Below, one piece after another: positions 16,914-25,881 of a stretch of 64,000 bases of DNA (within the stretch, counting starts at the first letter, position 1; each line of letters begins with the position of its first letter). The stretch spans positions 1-64,000 of the forward strand of contig DDKB01000006.1 in assembly GCA_002339675.1 (NCBI GenBank), given 5' to 3'. Below the pieces are notes generated by a model. The model had not been told where the DNA came from and made no database searches. It was given only the letters and a program-made list of their open reading frames with translations. The position numbers were made by a program, and so were the translations under genes. Origin of the DNA: Stutzerimonas stutzeri (GTDB lineage: Bacteria > Pseudomonadota > Gammaproteobacteria > Pseudomonadales > Pseudomonadaceae).

Positions 16914-17758
16914 AGCTGCTGCGATATGGGGCGGTGGGTCAGGAGAAGCCGGGGCTGCTGGGAACCGACGGCGTCATTCGCGACCTGTCCGCGGTGGTCG
17001 CCGATATCACCGGGGATGAGTTGTGTGCCGAGCGTCTGGCGCAATTAGCTGCGCTCGATGAAAACACGCTGCCCCGCGTCGAGGCAGAGGTGCGCATCGG
17101 CGCGCCGGTTGCCAATATCGGCAAGATCGTCTGTGTCGGCCTGAACTATGCGGATCACGCCAAGGAGTCCGGTTTGCCGGTACCCAGCGAACCCGTCCTG
17201 TTCATGAAAGCCACCAGCGCGATTACCGGTCCCAACGATACGGTGATCATCCCGCGCGGTTCGGAAAAGACCGATTGGGAAGTCGAGCTGGGCATCGTCA
17301 TTGGCCGCAAGGCCCAGTATGTCGAGCGCGATGAGGCCCTCGACTACGTGGCGGGTTATTGCATCGTCAACGATGTGTCCGAGCGCGCCTTCCAGACCGA
17401 GCGTGGCGGCCAATGGGACAAGGGCAAAGGCTGCGATACTTTCGCGCCGATCGGCCCGTGGCTGGTGACCGCGGATGAAGTTGTCGATCTGCGCAACCTG
17501 GACCTGCGGCTGGAAGTCAGCGGCGAGCTGCGCCAGCAGGGCAACACCCGGACGATGATCTTCGGTGTCGATGAAATCGTCAGCTACATCAGCCAGTTCA
17601 TGACGCTCCATCCTGGGGATGTGATCAGCACCGGCACGCCGCCCGGTGTTGGCGCGGGCATGAACCCGCCGACATTCCTCAAGCCCGGCGACCGGATGAC
17701 CCTGAGCATTTCCGGGCTGGGCGAGCAGCGGCAGGACGTTCGGGCCTGGCAAGCCTGA
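16910..17758 (+). CDS. FAH-family hydrolase/isomerase
   Basis: A 282-residue protein of the fumarylacetoacetate-hydrolase fold. Seen are GLNYADHAKESGLPVPSEP, FMKATSAITGPND, the metal-binding DWEVELGIVIGRK and NDVSERAFQ, and TGTPPGVGAGMNPP near the C terminus. Members cleave or decarboxylate 2,4-dioxo acids or dehydrate 2-keto-3-deoxy acids. The ATG overlaps the preceding stop (ATGA), so the two are translationally coupled. An open frame extends further upstream inside the preceding gene but is not real. Which acid it acts on is unknown. Confidence 0.85.
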   Translation: MKLLRYGAVGQEKPGLLGTDGVIRDLSAVVADITGDELCAERLAQLAALDENTLPRVEAEVRIGAPVANIGKIVCVGLNYADHAKESGLPVPSEPVLFMKATSAITGPNDTVIIPRGSEKTDWEVELGIVIGRKAQYVERDEALDYVAGYCIVNDVSERAFQTERGGQWDKGKGCDTFAPIGPWLVTADEVVDLRNLDLRLEVSGELRQQGNTRTMIFGVDEIVSYISQFMTLHPGDVISTGTPPGVGAGMNPPTFLKPGDRMTLSISGLGEQRQDVRAWQA

Positions 17759-17866
17759 CGGGACTGCGACGGCTGAAGGTTTGCTGACTCACGCCGCCTT
17801 GAGCCGACATTCAAGCGTTACGGCGGGAGCGGTCCAGCGCTCGCCGCTTTGATGACAGGTCATACC

Positions 17867-19108
17867 ATGAAAAGACGACTTCATACGGGTCGCGATTATC
17901 GGCGCGCGCAAAACATCGAAGAGCTGCGCGAAATCGCACGGCGGCGACTGCCGAATTTCTCGTTCGAGTATGTCGAAGGCGGCGCCGACGACGAGTTCAC
18001 GCTGCGCCGCAATCGCGGCATTTTCGAGAGCATTACGCTGCAGCCGCGTACCTTGCGGGACGTAGGCACGCGCGATCTGCGGCGTTCGTTTTTTGATCGG
18101 CCGTCTGCGCTGCCATTCCTCATAGGCCCCACGGGCTTCAACGGGCTGTTGACCGACCAGGGCGACCTGCGCCTCGCCGAGGCCGCCGCCAGGGCAGGTA
18201 TTCCTTTTGTCCTGAGCAATGCCTCGACCACATCCATCGAGGATATTGCCAAGGTCGAGGGTATTCGGGCCTGGATGCAGATCTACCTGTATCGAACCCG
18301 TGAGCACGTCGCCAGGCTGGTCAAGCGCGTCGAGGCGCTGGGCTTGGAGGCCATCATGGTGACGACCGACAGCGCCATCTTCGGCAATCGCGAGTGGGAC
18401 AGGCGTAATTACGTGCGACCGCTCAAGCTCGACCTGCGCAACCAGCTCGACGTGCTGTGCCATCCGGAATGGATCTGGGATGTGCTGGTACCCAACGGGG
18501 TGCCGCGCTTCAAGAATCTTGGCGATCTGTTGCCGCCCGGCCGCGACACGGTGAAGGGGGCCGCCAGCGCGCTCGCAGCGGAGCTCGATCCGACGCTCAG
18601 TTGGCAAGATATCGCCTGGCTGCGTGATATCTGGAAGGGCAAGCTGATCGTTAAAGGCATGATCCACCCGGAGGATGCGAACCTTGCCCTGCACTATGGC
18701 GTCGATGGCGTCGTGCTCTCCAATCATGGCGGGCGCCAGCTCGACGGCTCGGTATCGGCCATGGAAACGCTGCCGGACGTCGCGCAGTTGGCCAAAGGAA
18801 AACTGAGCATCTTTCTCGACGGCGGCTTTCGTCGCGGCAGTGACATCGTGAAAGCGCTGCTATTGGGCGCCGACGGCGTTTTGTTAGGCCGGGCAGGGTT
18901 ATATGGCCTCGCGGCCGGCAAAGGTCCCGGCGCGACGCACGCCATCGAAATCCTGCGTACCGAAGTCGATCGAACTCTGGGCTTGCTGGGTTGCAGCACC
19001 CTGGACGAACTGAGTCCGAACCTGATTCATGAGCCAAAGTGGCAAGCCGCAGCGCAGGCTGTGCTCAGCGCACAAATGGCCGCAGCGGATATCACGCGCC
19101 GCGCTTAG
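17867..19108 (+). CDS. FMN-dependent alpha-hydroxy-acid oxidase/dehydrogenase (LldD/MdlB family)
   Basis: A 413-residue protein. FMN-binding and catalytic motifs are visible: FEYVEGGADDEFTLRRN, LIGPTGFNGLL, the WMQIYLYRTREHV tyrosine, KGMIHPEDANLALHYG with the FMN-binding lysine, the catalytic SNHGGRQLDGS (His and Arg) and DGGFRRGSDIVKALLLGA. It oxidises an L-2-hydroxy acid to the 2-oxo acid, probably passing electrons to the membrane as in L-lactate or mandelate dehydrogenase. The ATG at 17867 has AGG at a suitable distance, but 17852 is possible. It is the last gene of the operon begun at 12926 and is followed by a strong hairpin. Confidence 0.85.
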   Translation: MKRRLHTGRDYRRAQNIEELREIARRRLPNFSFEYVEGGADDEFTLRRNRGIFESITLQPRTLRDVGTRDLRRSFFDRPSALPFLIGPTGFNGLLTDQGDLRLAEAAARAGIPFVLSNASTTSIEDIAKVEGIRAWMQIYLYRTREHVARLVKRVEALGLEAIMVTTDSAIFGNREWDRRNYVRPLKLDLRNQLDVLCHPEWIWDVLVPNGVPRFKNLGDLLPPGRDTVKGAASALAAELDPTLSWQDIAWLRDIWKGKLIVKGMIHPEDANLALHYGVDGVVLSNHGGRQLDGSVSAMETLPDVAQLAKGKLSIFLDGGFRRGSDIVKALLLGADGVLLGRAGLYGLAAGKGPGATHAIEILRTEVDRTLGLLGCSTLDELSPNLIHEPKWQAAAQAVLSAQMAAADITRRA

Positions 19109-19119
19109 GCGCGGCGTGT
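19094..19119. terminator. GC-rich hairpin between convergent genes
   Basis: An 11-bp stem (19094-19104 with 19109-19119, one G-T wobble) with a TTAG loop spans the lldD-like stop codon. It ends the rightward operon and faces the leftward Ldh gene that stops at 19139. There is no clear U tract, so termination is probable rather than certain. Confidence 0.5.
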
Positions 19120-19138
19120 CGTTCGCAGCGGGCCGCGA

Positions 19139-20182
19139 TCAGATCGGGCAATCCAGCCCGCCGTCTCGAGCGGCCGTGCGGACCGAATCCAGGACGTCGG
19201 CGGGAAGCGGAATACCGTCTTCGAGATACTGACGGCGCCTTGCGATTCCGGCATGCCCGGGCATGCGCACCGGCTTGCCCGCCTCGCGCGGACGGCTGTC
19301 GAGACAACGCTGGACGAAATGATCCATCTCTGCCCTGAAGGCGTCCAGACCGCCGAAAAACGCCGGGTCCAGTGTCAGCACGCACACCGCCGCGCCCCAC
19401 TGGCTGACGCCGTCACGACGCCCGAACCCACCCAGGCCAGCCGTTAGCGCTTCGACCATGACGCCAAGGCCAAAGCCCTTGTGACCGAACTCCAGACCAC
19501 CCAGCGGCAGGATGCTGCCCGGCGGATCGGTGAAGAACGCGGAGGGATCGCGGGTCAGGCTGCCGTCATTGGCTTGGATGACGGGATGGTCGAGCTGGCC
19601 ACCGGCCTGGCGCGTCTTGTTGACCAGCCCGTTGGTGATGGTCGACATACTGACGTCGATCAGGATCGGGTCGCCGCCGGTGGGAATGCCGATGGCGAGT
19701 GGATTTGGCGTGTACACCGGATCGAGCCCGCCATAGGGCGCAACGGAAGCCACCGCGGGGTCGGACGTCAGGATGATCGGCACCAGCCCCTGATCGGTGG
19801 CGGCCTGGAGATAAGCCGCGAGGCAGGCAATGTGATGCGAACGTCGAATGTTCGCGACGCCGACCCCAAGCGTCCTGGCCGCGTTGATCGTGAAGTCCAG
19901 CGCCTGGCTGACAGCGTAGGGGCCCAGCAGGTAGTTGGCATCGTAGAGAACGGCGGCTGGCGACTGTTGGACCACCTGCAAATGGGCCACATCGACTTTG
20001 GCATGGCCGGATCGGATGTCCTTGAGGTAGCCCTGCGCAAGTTTCACGCCATGGGTGTGGTGCCCGAGCAGATCGCCTTCGATCAGCACTTTTGCGACGG
20101 TGGACGCTACGTCTTCCGACGCGCCTTCCTGTCGAAACAGCTGATTGATGAGCTGTTCCAGCGTGCTCGCATTGACCTTCAT
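19139..20182 (-). CDS. Ldh-family (type 2 malate/L-lactate) dehydrogenase
   Basis: A 347-residue protein of the malate/lactate/ureidoglycolate/sulfolactate dehydrogenase family, which has its own NAD(P) fold. Seen are GHHTHGVKLAQGYL (usual GHxSHG motif), GVANIRRSHHIACLAAYL, PNPLAIGIPTGGDPILIDVS and GGLEFGHKGFGLGVMVE. It oxidises an alpha-hydroxy acid to a 2-oxo acid. It overlaps the TctA gene by 4 bp, forming the operon tctC-tctB-tctA-ldh, which points to a carboxylated hydroxy acid imported by that transporter. Confidence 0.85.
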   Translation of the reverse strand: MKVNASTLEQLINQLFRQEGASEDVASTVAKVLIEGDLLGHHTHGVKLAQGYLKDIRSGHAKVDVAHLQVVQQSPAAVLYDANYLLGPYAVSQALDFTINAARTLGVGVANIRRSHHIACLAAYLQAATDQGLVPIILTSDPAVASVAPYGGLDPVYTPNPLAIGIPTGGDPILIDVSMSTITNGLVNKTRQAGGQLDHPVIQANDGSLTRDPSAFFTDPPGSILPLGGLEFGHKGFGLGVMVEALTAGLGGFGRRDGVSQWGAAVCVLTLDPAFFGGLDAFRAEMDHFVQRCLDSRPREAGKPVRMPGHAGIARRRQYLEDGIPLPADVLDSVRTAARDGGLDCPI

Positions 20183-21714
20183 CGAACGTCTCCTTGAGGT
20201 GCGTTAGGGGCTGCCATCTGGCCGGTACGCCTGGCCCACAGCCTGGAGAACACCGGAAAGAGGGCAATGATCAGGACCAACCCGCCAAGCACGGCGCTGA
20301 TAGGCCGCTCGACGAACGCAAGTGCGCTGCCGTTGGACTTGAGCATGGAGGTCATGAAGTTGTTCTCCAGTACGCCGCCCAGCACCAGTCCCAGAATTGC
20401 CGGTGCGACGGGGAAATCCGCGCTGCTGATGAAGTAAACCGCTGTGCCGCACAGCAGCATGATCCAGATGTCGGTGACCGAGTTATTGATGGCGAAGGCG
20501 CCGACGATGCAGAAGCAGAGGATGATGGGCATCAGCAAACGTGCCGGCGTGATGGCAAAGATGTGCGCGCTGCGAATCGCCAGGTAACCGACGGGAATCA
20601 GGATCAGGTTTGCCATGAAGAAGGCACTGAACAGGCCGTACACCATCTCGCCGTTGTTCATGAAGATAGTCGGGCCGGGATTCATGCCTTTCATATACAG
20701 AACGCCGATTACGATGGCGGTAATCGAGTCGCCCGGGATACCAAATACCAAGGCGGGCACCCAGGCTCCGCAAACGGCCGCATTGTTCGCACTGCTGGCA
20801 TCGACGATCCCTTCCATGTGGCCGGTGCCGAATTTTTCCGGCTCCTGCGAGCGCTTCTTGCTGATCGCGTACGTGATCCAGGCGGCGATATCCGCACCCG
20901 CACCGGGCAGCGCACCAATCAGCGCGCCGACGGAGCTGCCCCTTATCAGGTTGCGCCAGTAGCGCTTGAGGTAATGCGGCACCAGACCGAACACCGTGCC
21001 GGTCTGCTTGACGGCTGGCTCCGGAGCTTCATCGGCTGCTTGGCGAGGGCTGGCGAACAGCTTCATCACTTCGTTGAGTGCGAAGAAACCGATCATCACC
21101 GGGATGAAGTTGATGCCCGCAAACAGGTCCGGCACATCGAAGGTAAAGCGTGGCGTGCCGCTGATCATGTCCAGCCCGACGGTGGAGAGCAGCAGGCCCA
21201 CCATCAGGGAGAGAAAGGCCTTGATCACCGAGCCCTGCGAAACGAACACGGCGCTGCTCAGCCCAAGGACAGCCAGCCAGAAATATTCGAACGAACTGAA
21301 GTTGAGCGCGAACTCGGCGAGTTTCGGCGCGATCATCACCAGCACAACAGTACCGGCAAGCCCACCGGTAACCGAGCACACCAGATTGACGCCCAGGCAT
21401 TCGCGGGCGCGCCCTTTACGACCGAGCGCGGCGGAGTCGCCAACGTACGCTGCTGAAGACGGTGTACCCGGAATATTGAGATAGGCGCCCGGAATGTCCC
21501 CGGCAAATATCGCCATCGCCGCCGTCGTGATAATCGCGGCGATAGCGGCGATCGGGTCCATGGAGAATGTGATCGGAACCAGCAGCGCGACGGCCATGGT
21601 GGCCGAGAGGCCGGGAATCGCGCCGACGAACACACCAAACAGAGCGGCAAGCAGCACGACGATGATCGTTTTGAAATTGAGGACCAGTAACAGGCCGTCG
21701 ACGAATTCTTGCAT
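20179..21714 (-). CDS. Tripartite tricarboxylate transporter large permease (TctA family)
   Basis: A 511-residue integral membrane protein with about 12 segments, the usual TctA length. The N-terminal FGVFVGAIPGLSATMAVALL and the central GALPGAGADIAAWITYAISK repeats are characteristic, with GIPGDSITAIVIGVL also present. It transports citrate-like or other carboxylates together with the TctB and TctC subunits encoded upstream on the same strand. It is separated from tctB by 10 bp. Confidence 0.9.
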   Translation of the reverse strand: MQEFVDGLLLVLNFKTIIVVLLAALFGVFVGAIPGLSATMAVALLVPITFSMDPIAAIAAIITTAAMAIFAGDIPGAYLNIPGTPSSAAYVGDSAALGRKGRARECLGVNLVCSVTGGLAGTVVLVMIAPKLAEFALNFSSFEYFWLAVLGLSSAVFVSQGSVIKAFLSLMVGLLLSTVGLDMISGTPRFTFDVPDLFAGINFIPVMIGFFALNEVMKLFASPRQAADEAPEPAVKQTGTVFGLVPHYLKRYWRNLIRGSSVGALIGALPGAGADIAAWITYAISKKRSQEPEKFGTGHMEGIVDASSANNAAVCGAWVPALVFGIPGDSITAIVIGVLYMKGMNPGPTIFMNNGEMVYGLFSAFFMANLILIPVGYLAIRSAHIFAITPARLLMPIILCFCIVGAFAINNSVTDIWIMLLCGTAVYFISSADFPVAPAILGLVLGGVLENNFMTSMLKSNGSALAFVERPISAVLGGLVLIIALFPVFSRLWARRTGQMAAPNAPQGDVR

Positions 21715-21724
21715 GTCCGTACTC

Positions 21725-22189
21725 CTAGAGGCCTAGCATCCCTTGTGGCAGCGGTACCGAAAGTAGATTGGTGAAGGCGTACGTGATGACGAGTGCCGAT
21801 ACGGCAGAGATGATCAGCGCCAGCAACAAGCGAACGCCGCGCAGGCAGAACAGGACGAACATGATCAAAGCCATGCTCAGCAGCGCGCCAAGCGTGTCGC
21901 TGACATAGATGTAGGCGACGACTGCGACACACGGCACGAAAGACAACAGCCAGCCGAAGCCCAATCGCGGAAGCAGACTTGCCGCACCATTTGCAGAGGC
22001 GTCTCTGCGCATCTGGCGGGTGGCACCGAGCGAAAGCAACAGGCCGCCGATGGCCATGCCGGATCCGATCAGGGTGGGGAACAGGCCTGCGCCGTAGCTA
22101 AGGCCGCCGACGTTTGGAAACGCCTGGGACGCAACAATCACAGCGATACCCAGCGCCAGGAAAATCAGGCCAAGAGAAAGATCTTTCAT
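21725..22189 (-). CDS. Tripartite tricarboxylate transporter small permease (TctB family)
   Basis: A 154-residue protein with four hydrophobic segments (first: LGLIFLALGIAVIVASQAF). The GLSYGAGLFPTLIGSGMAI loop is the TctB hallmark (G-x-G-x-FP). It partners the TctA permease encoded 10 bp downstream. Confidence 0.85.
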   Translation of the reverse strand: MKDLSLGLIFLALGIAVIVASQAFPNVGGLSYGAGLFPTLIGSGMAIGGLLLSLGATRQMRRDASANGAASLLPRLGFGWLLSFVPCVAVVAYIYVSDTLGALLSMALIMFVLFCLRGVRLLLALIISAVSALVITYAFTNLLSVPLPQGMLGL

Positions 22190-22280
22190 CGTTCTGTCCT
22201 TCGCGCTCGAGAGGAGCGCAAACGCGACGTACCGGGAAAAGCCGGCGCTGGCGCGCCGGTTTGCAGGGGTTGGCGCTGGC

Positions 22281-23276
22281 TTATTTCTTCAAGCCGATCC
22301 CGTCGATGATGCCGCCCATGTACGCATCGTTCTCGGCGAGGAATTTCTTGAAATCCTCGGCGTTGCGCCACTCCACGCCGAAGCCCTGCTTCTTCATGAA
22401 GTCCTGGTAGAGGTCGCTCTTGTAAGCGGCTTCCAGCGCTTTTTCCAGTTTTGCCACGACGGCCGGATCCATGCCTTTCGGCCCGGCAATACCACGCCAC
22501 TCACCCAGCGTGTAGTCGCTGCCGGTTGCTTCCTTGAGGGTCGGAATGTTCGGGAAGCTGGGGTTGCGTTCGGGAGAAACGACTGCCAGCCCCTTGGCTT
22601 TGCCTGCCTCGATCATGGCGCGCGCTTCAGGCACCGACGACGGCACGATTTCCAGACCACCCGCCGCCAGCTCGACCATCGCTGGCGCGGCGCCCTGGCT
22701 CGGAATCCACGTCACTTGGTCGGGCGCAATGTTCTGGTCCATCAGCAAGCCGGCAAAAGCGACATGCCAGATGCCTCCGAGGCCCGTACCAGACGCCTTG
22801 AACGTACCCTTGGGCTTCTCCTTGATCGCGGCGAGCAAGTCGTTAACGCTGTTGTACGGCGCGTCCGCGCTGATCTGCACGCCCGGGTAGTCGTAGTTGG
22901 TCATGCCGATAGGAGTGAAATCCTCCCGGTTGATCTTGGTCAGCCCCTGCCAGTGCATCATGTTCAGCTCACCCGTGATAAAGCCCAGGGTGTAGCCATC
23001 CGGTTTCGCCGTCGCCATCACGGTGTGGCCGACGACTCCGCCACCGCCGGTACGGTTGACCACGTTGATCGTGGTACCGAGCTCCTCTTCCAGCGCAGCG
23101 GCGATGCCGCGTGCGGCCGCATCGCTGCCGCCGCCGGCTGCCCAAGGCACGATGAGCTGGATGGGCTTGTCGGGGTATTCAGCGAATGCCATCAGTGGCG
23201 TAGCCAGCAAGGCAGAGAGCAGGAGGGTTTTGAGTGGGCGAAACGGGCGGCGCGCGCTGTGCTTGGTATCGGTCAT
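22281..23276 (-). CDS. Tripartite tricarboxylate transporter binding protein (TctC/Bug family)
   Basis: A 331-residue periplasmic receptor with an N-terminal signal (PLKTLLLSALLATPLMAFA). The mature part begins EYPDKPIQLIVPWAAGGGSD, the standard Bug-family opening that holds the ligand-binding loop. The second loop VNRTGGGGVVGHTVMATAKP is also clear. It delivers a carboxylate to TctAB. It is the first structural gene of the tctCBA-ldh operon, 265 bp downstream of the LysR gene on the same strand. That gap has no recognisable gene. Confidence 0.9.
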   Translation of the reverse strand: MTDTKHSARRPFRPLKTLLLSALLATPLMAFAEYPDKPIQLIVPWAAGGGSDAAARGIAAALEEELGTTINVVNRTGGGGVVGHTVMATAKPDGYTLGFITGELNMMHWQGLTKINREDFTPIGMTNYDYPGVQISADAPYNSVNDLLAAIKEKPKGTFKASGTGLGGIWHVAFAGLLMDQNIAPDQVTWIPSQGAAPAMVELAAGGLEIVPSSVPEARAMIEAGKAKGLAVVSPERNPSFPNIPTLKEATGSDYTLGEWRGIAGPKGMDPAVVAKLEKALEAAYKSDLYQDFMKKQGFGVEWRNAEDFKKFLAENDAYMGGIIDGIGLKK

Positions 23277-23541
23277 GTGCTCTACCTATGAATTATTGTT
23301 GGACTTGCGGCGTTCGGGGAATGCCGTGGTGGGTCAGAACCGGGCTGCTCTGGCGCATTACGCTTCGTACGAGACGCCACCAGAGCTGTCACGAAACTAA
23401 TTACCCGGGCTGGTTTCTGTCCAGTGACGCCTGCTCATCGCAATATAACGACAGGTTATCGGCTCTGACCGACCGTCTTGCTGAGCGCGGCGGGATGTGA
23501 CGGCGAGCGAGGGAGCAGGCCAACAGATGGCGCGGCTTTCG

Positions 23542-24489
23542 TTACGGCGCAGGCAGCGGGCTGCCGGCAAGCAGGATGCTGACAAGCTCCAGGGCCGCGG
23601 CGGACAACATTGCTTGCCTGTGAGTGAGGATCCCGTAGCACAACGGTTGCATGTCTAGCGGTGTTGATAACACCGACAGTGCGCCTTGTTCGACCTGTCG
23701 CCGGGCAATCGCCTCTGGCAACAGCGCGAGGGTTTGGCTGTTGCTGAGCAGGTGTAGCGTGGTCTGTACCGATGTGGTTTCAACCACATTACAAGGCTGG
23801 GCGATGTCGAGTTGGCTAAGCGCGTTGTCCAGCATCTGGCGCATGGGCGTGTCAGGCGGGTAGAGCACCCAGGGCCATTGCGTCAGTTCTCCTGGCGGAA
23901 TCTCGCTTCTCGCGCTCAGCGGGTGGTTGCGATTGGCAACGAGCCAGAAGGGCTCCTGCGCTAGAGGCTGGAAATTCAAGCGTTCGCGCTGTCGAGTCTC
24001 GGTGTAGCGCGCTATGACCACATCCAGCTTTTTGTCTTCGAGCATGTGCAGGAGGTAGTCGCTGGTACCCTCGATCAGCTCGACAGCCAGCAGTGGCCGC
24101 CGGCATTTGAGTTCGGCTAATGCCGTGGGCAGTGTCTGAGCCGTGGCGGCAAAGATTGCCCCAATTCTGACGGTGCCATGACCGCCCTTACGCATGACGT
24201 CCAGCTCATGGCCGAAGCGCTGCGCATCGTTGAGTGTGCGCTCGGCGTACTGAATCACCACCTGCCCGAGGTCGCTGGGAGACAGCTTGCGCGTCTGGCG
24301 CTCGAACAATGCAAAGCCGAACAGGTTCTCGATGTCCCGCAGCATCTTGCTGACAGCCGGCTGGCTAAGGCCCATCTGCTCGGCCGCGGCATGCATGTTT
24401 CCGGTACGCGCTAACGTGGCAATGAGCGACAGGTGGCGGAACTTCAGCCAGTTTTTCAGGGACGGCAGGTTGCTGGAGTCGCTGCTCAT
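23542..24489 (-). CDS. LysR-family transcriptional regulator (GbpR-like)
   Basis: A 315-residue LysR protein. The DNA-binding part has LKFRHLSLIATLARTGNMHA and AEQMGLSQPAVSKMLRDIE, followed by the substrate-binding domain (VRIGAIFAATAQTLPTALAE). The 24489 ATG is chosen because upstream in-frame residues to 24570 do not resemble LysR proteins. It lies between the tctCBA-ldh operon on the same strand and the divergent FAH-type gene at 24700, so it may regulate either or both. The close relatives here are sugar- and sugar-acid-responsive (GbpR/galactose-binding-protein regulator subgroup), which is a family-level inference. Confidence 0.8.
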   Translation of the reverse strand: MSSDSSNLPSLKNWLKFRHLSLIATLARTGNMHAAAEQMGLSQPAVSKMLRDIENLFGFALFERQTRKLSPSDLGQVVIQYAERTLNDAQRFGHELDVMRKGGHGTVRIGAIFAATAQTLPTALAELKCRRPLLAVELIEGTSDYLLHMLEDKKLDVVIARYTETRQRERLNFQPLAQEPFWLVANRNHPLSARSEIPPGELTQWPWVLYPPDTPMRQMLDNALSQLDIAQPCNVVETTSVQTTLHLLSNSQTLALLPEAIARRQVEQGALSVLSTPLDMQPLCYGILTHRQAMLSAAALELVSILLAGSPLPAP

Positions 24490-24699
24490 GACCGGATACT
24501 CGTTGTGCAGGTGATAACGGGTTCGTATCGAGCCCTGAGAAAAAGTCATTAGAAGCCGGGTGCCTGGCATGCGTAAGTTGCGCTGCCAGTGCCGTCGGGT
24601 TTGCGTGGCGATACTACTGTAACCGGCCAGCTCTCGGTTTCGGCTTGTCGTTGTGCAGCCCGGCCGATCGCATCATCCTGCGAAGGGAAAACAACAACT

Positions 24700-25881
24700 A
24701 TGTACAACCCGCTTTTGCTCACCATGGACAACACCCTGCCGACCGACGGGCTGCAGGGCACTCTTGTTGGTCGCTGCTGGCTGCCAGGCAGCAGCGCCGG
24801 CCCCGCGCCGATCTTGTTGCGCGAGGACGGCGTGTACGACCTATCTCAGCTGGCCTCAACCCTGAGCGGCCTCTTCGAGCTGCCTGACTTGCTGCGACAG
24901 CTCCGCCAGGCGAACCCGCCCCGTATCGCGAGCGTCGAGGGGCTCTTGGCGAACAGTGGCAGTGATCGCGACCCGACGAAGCCCTACCTGCTGGCGCCGG
25001 CTGACCTCCAGGTGATCAAGGCGGCCGGTGTCACCTTTGCCGCCAGTATGGTGGAGCGGGTGATCGAGGAGCAGGCGGCTGGGGACCCGGCAAAGGCTGA
25101 CGCAGTCCGCGCCAAGGTGCGGAACACGCTGGGTGAGGATTTCGCTCGTATCAAGCCGGGTTCCGAGGCGGCGCTTCGACTCAAGGAACTGCTGATCGAG
25201 CAGGGCCTTTGGTCGCAATACCTTGAGGTGGGCATTGGGCCCGATGCCGAGATTTTTACCAAGGCGCCAGTGCTGGCAGCCGTGGGCAGCGGGATGCAGG
25301 TGGGCATTCATCCAAAGTCGGAATGGAATAACCCGGAGCCGGAAGTGGTACTGGCGGTCAACAGCCGGGGCGAGGTGATCGGCGCGACGCTCGGCAACGA
25401 CGTTAACCTGCGCGACTTCGAGGGGCGTAGCGCCTTGCTGTTGAGCAAGGCCAAGGACAACAACGGGTCGTGCGCCATCGGCCCGTTCATTCGTCTGTTC
25501 GATGACAGTTTCGGGCTCGACGATGTACGCGCTTGCGTAGTCGATCTGCGTGTCGAAGGCGAGGACGGATACGTGTTGCAGGGGAGCAGTTCGATGAACC
25601 AGATCAGCCGGGATCCGCTGGATCTCGTCGGGCAGGCGCTTAACCGCAACCATCAGTATCCCGACGGATTTTTGCTGTTTCTCGGCACGCTGTTCGCGCC
25701 AACCGAGGATCGGGATGCACCGGGCGCAGGCTTTACTCACAAGCTGGGCGACCGTGTGACCATTCGCAGCGCGCAGTTGGGCGGCCTACACAACCAGGTC
25801 AATCATAGCGATGAGGTGACACCCTGGGAGTTCGGTCTGCTCGCCCTGTTCAAGAATCTCGCTGCGAGAGGCTTGGTCTAG
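24700..25881 (+). CDS. FAH-family protein, long (about 390-residue) type
   Basis: A 393-residue protein with a C-terminal FAH fold: QVGIHPKSEWNNPEPEVVLA carries the metal-binding Glu pair, followed by LGNDVNLRDFEGRSALLLSK and GDRVTIRSAQLGGLHNQVNH. The family is common in sugar-acid gene clusters and acts on 2-keto-3-deoxy or related oxo acids. The ATG at 24700 follows GAAGGGA by about 12 bases. A longer frame to 24589 lacks support and overlaps the LysR promoter region. The stop overlaps that of the convergent LysR gene by 4 bp. Its substrate is unknown, but AraD1 and the semialdehyde dehydrogenase lie just beyond. Confidence 0.75.
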   Translation: MYNPLLLTMDNTLPTDGLQGTLVGRCWLPGSSAGPAPILLREDGVYDLSQLASTLSGLFELPDLLRQLRQANPPRIASVEGLLANSGSDRDPTKPYLLAPADLQVIKAAGVTFAASMVERVIEEQAAGDPAKADAVRAKVRNTLGEDFARIKPGSEAALRLKELLIEQGLWSQYLEVGIGPDAEIFTKAPVLAAVGSGMQVGIHPKSEWNNPEPEVVLAVNSRGEVIGATLGNDVNLRDFEGRSALLLSKAKDNNGSCAIGPFIRLFDDSFGLDDVRACVVDLRVEGEDGYVLQGSSSMNQISRDPLDLVGQALNRNHQYPDGFLLFLGTLFAPTEDRDAPGAGFTHKLGDRVTIRSAQLGGLHNQVNHSDEVTPWEFGLLALFKNLAARGLV

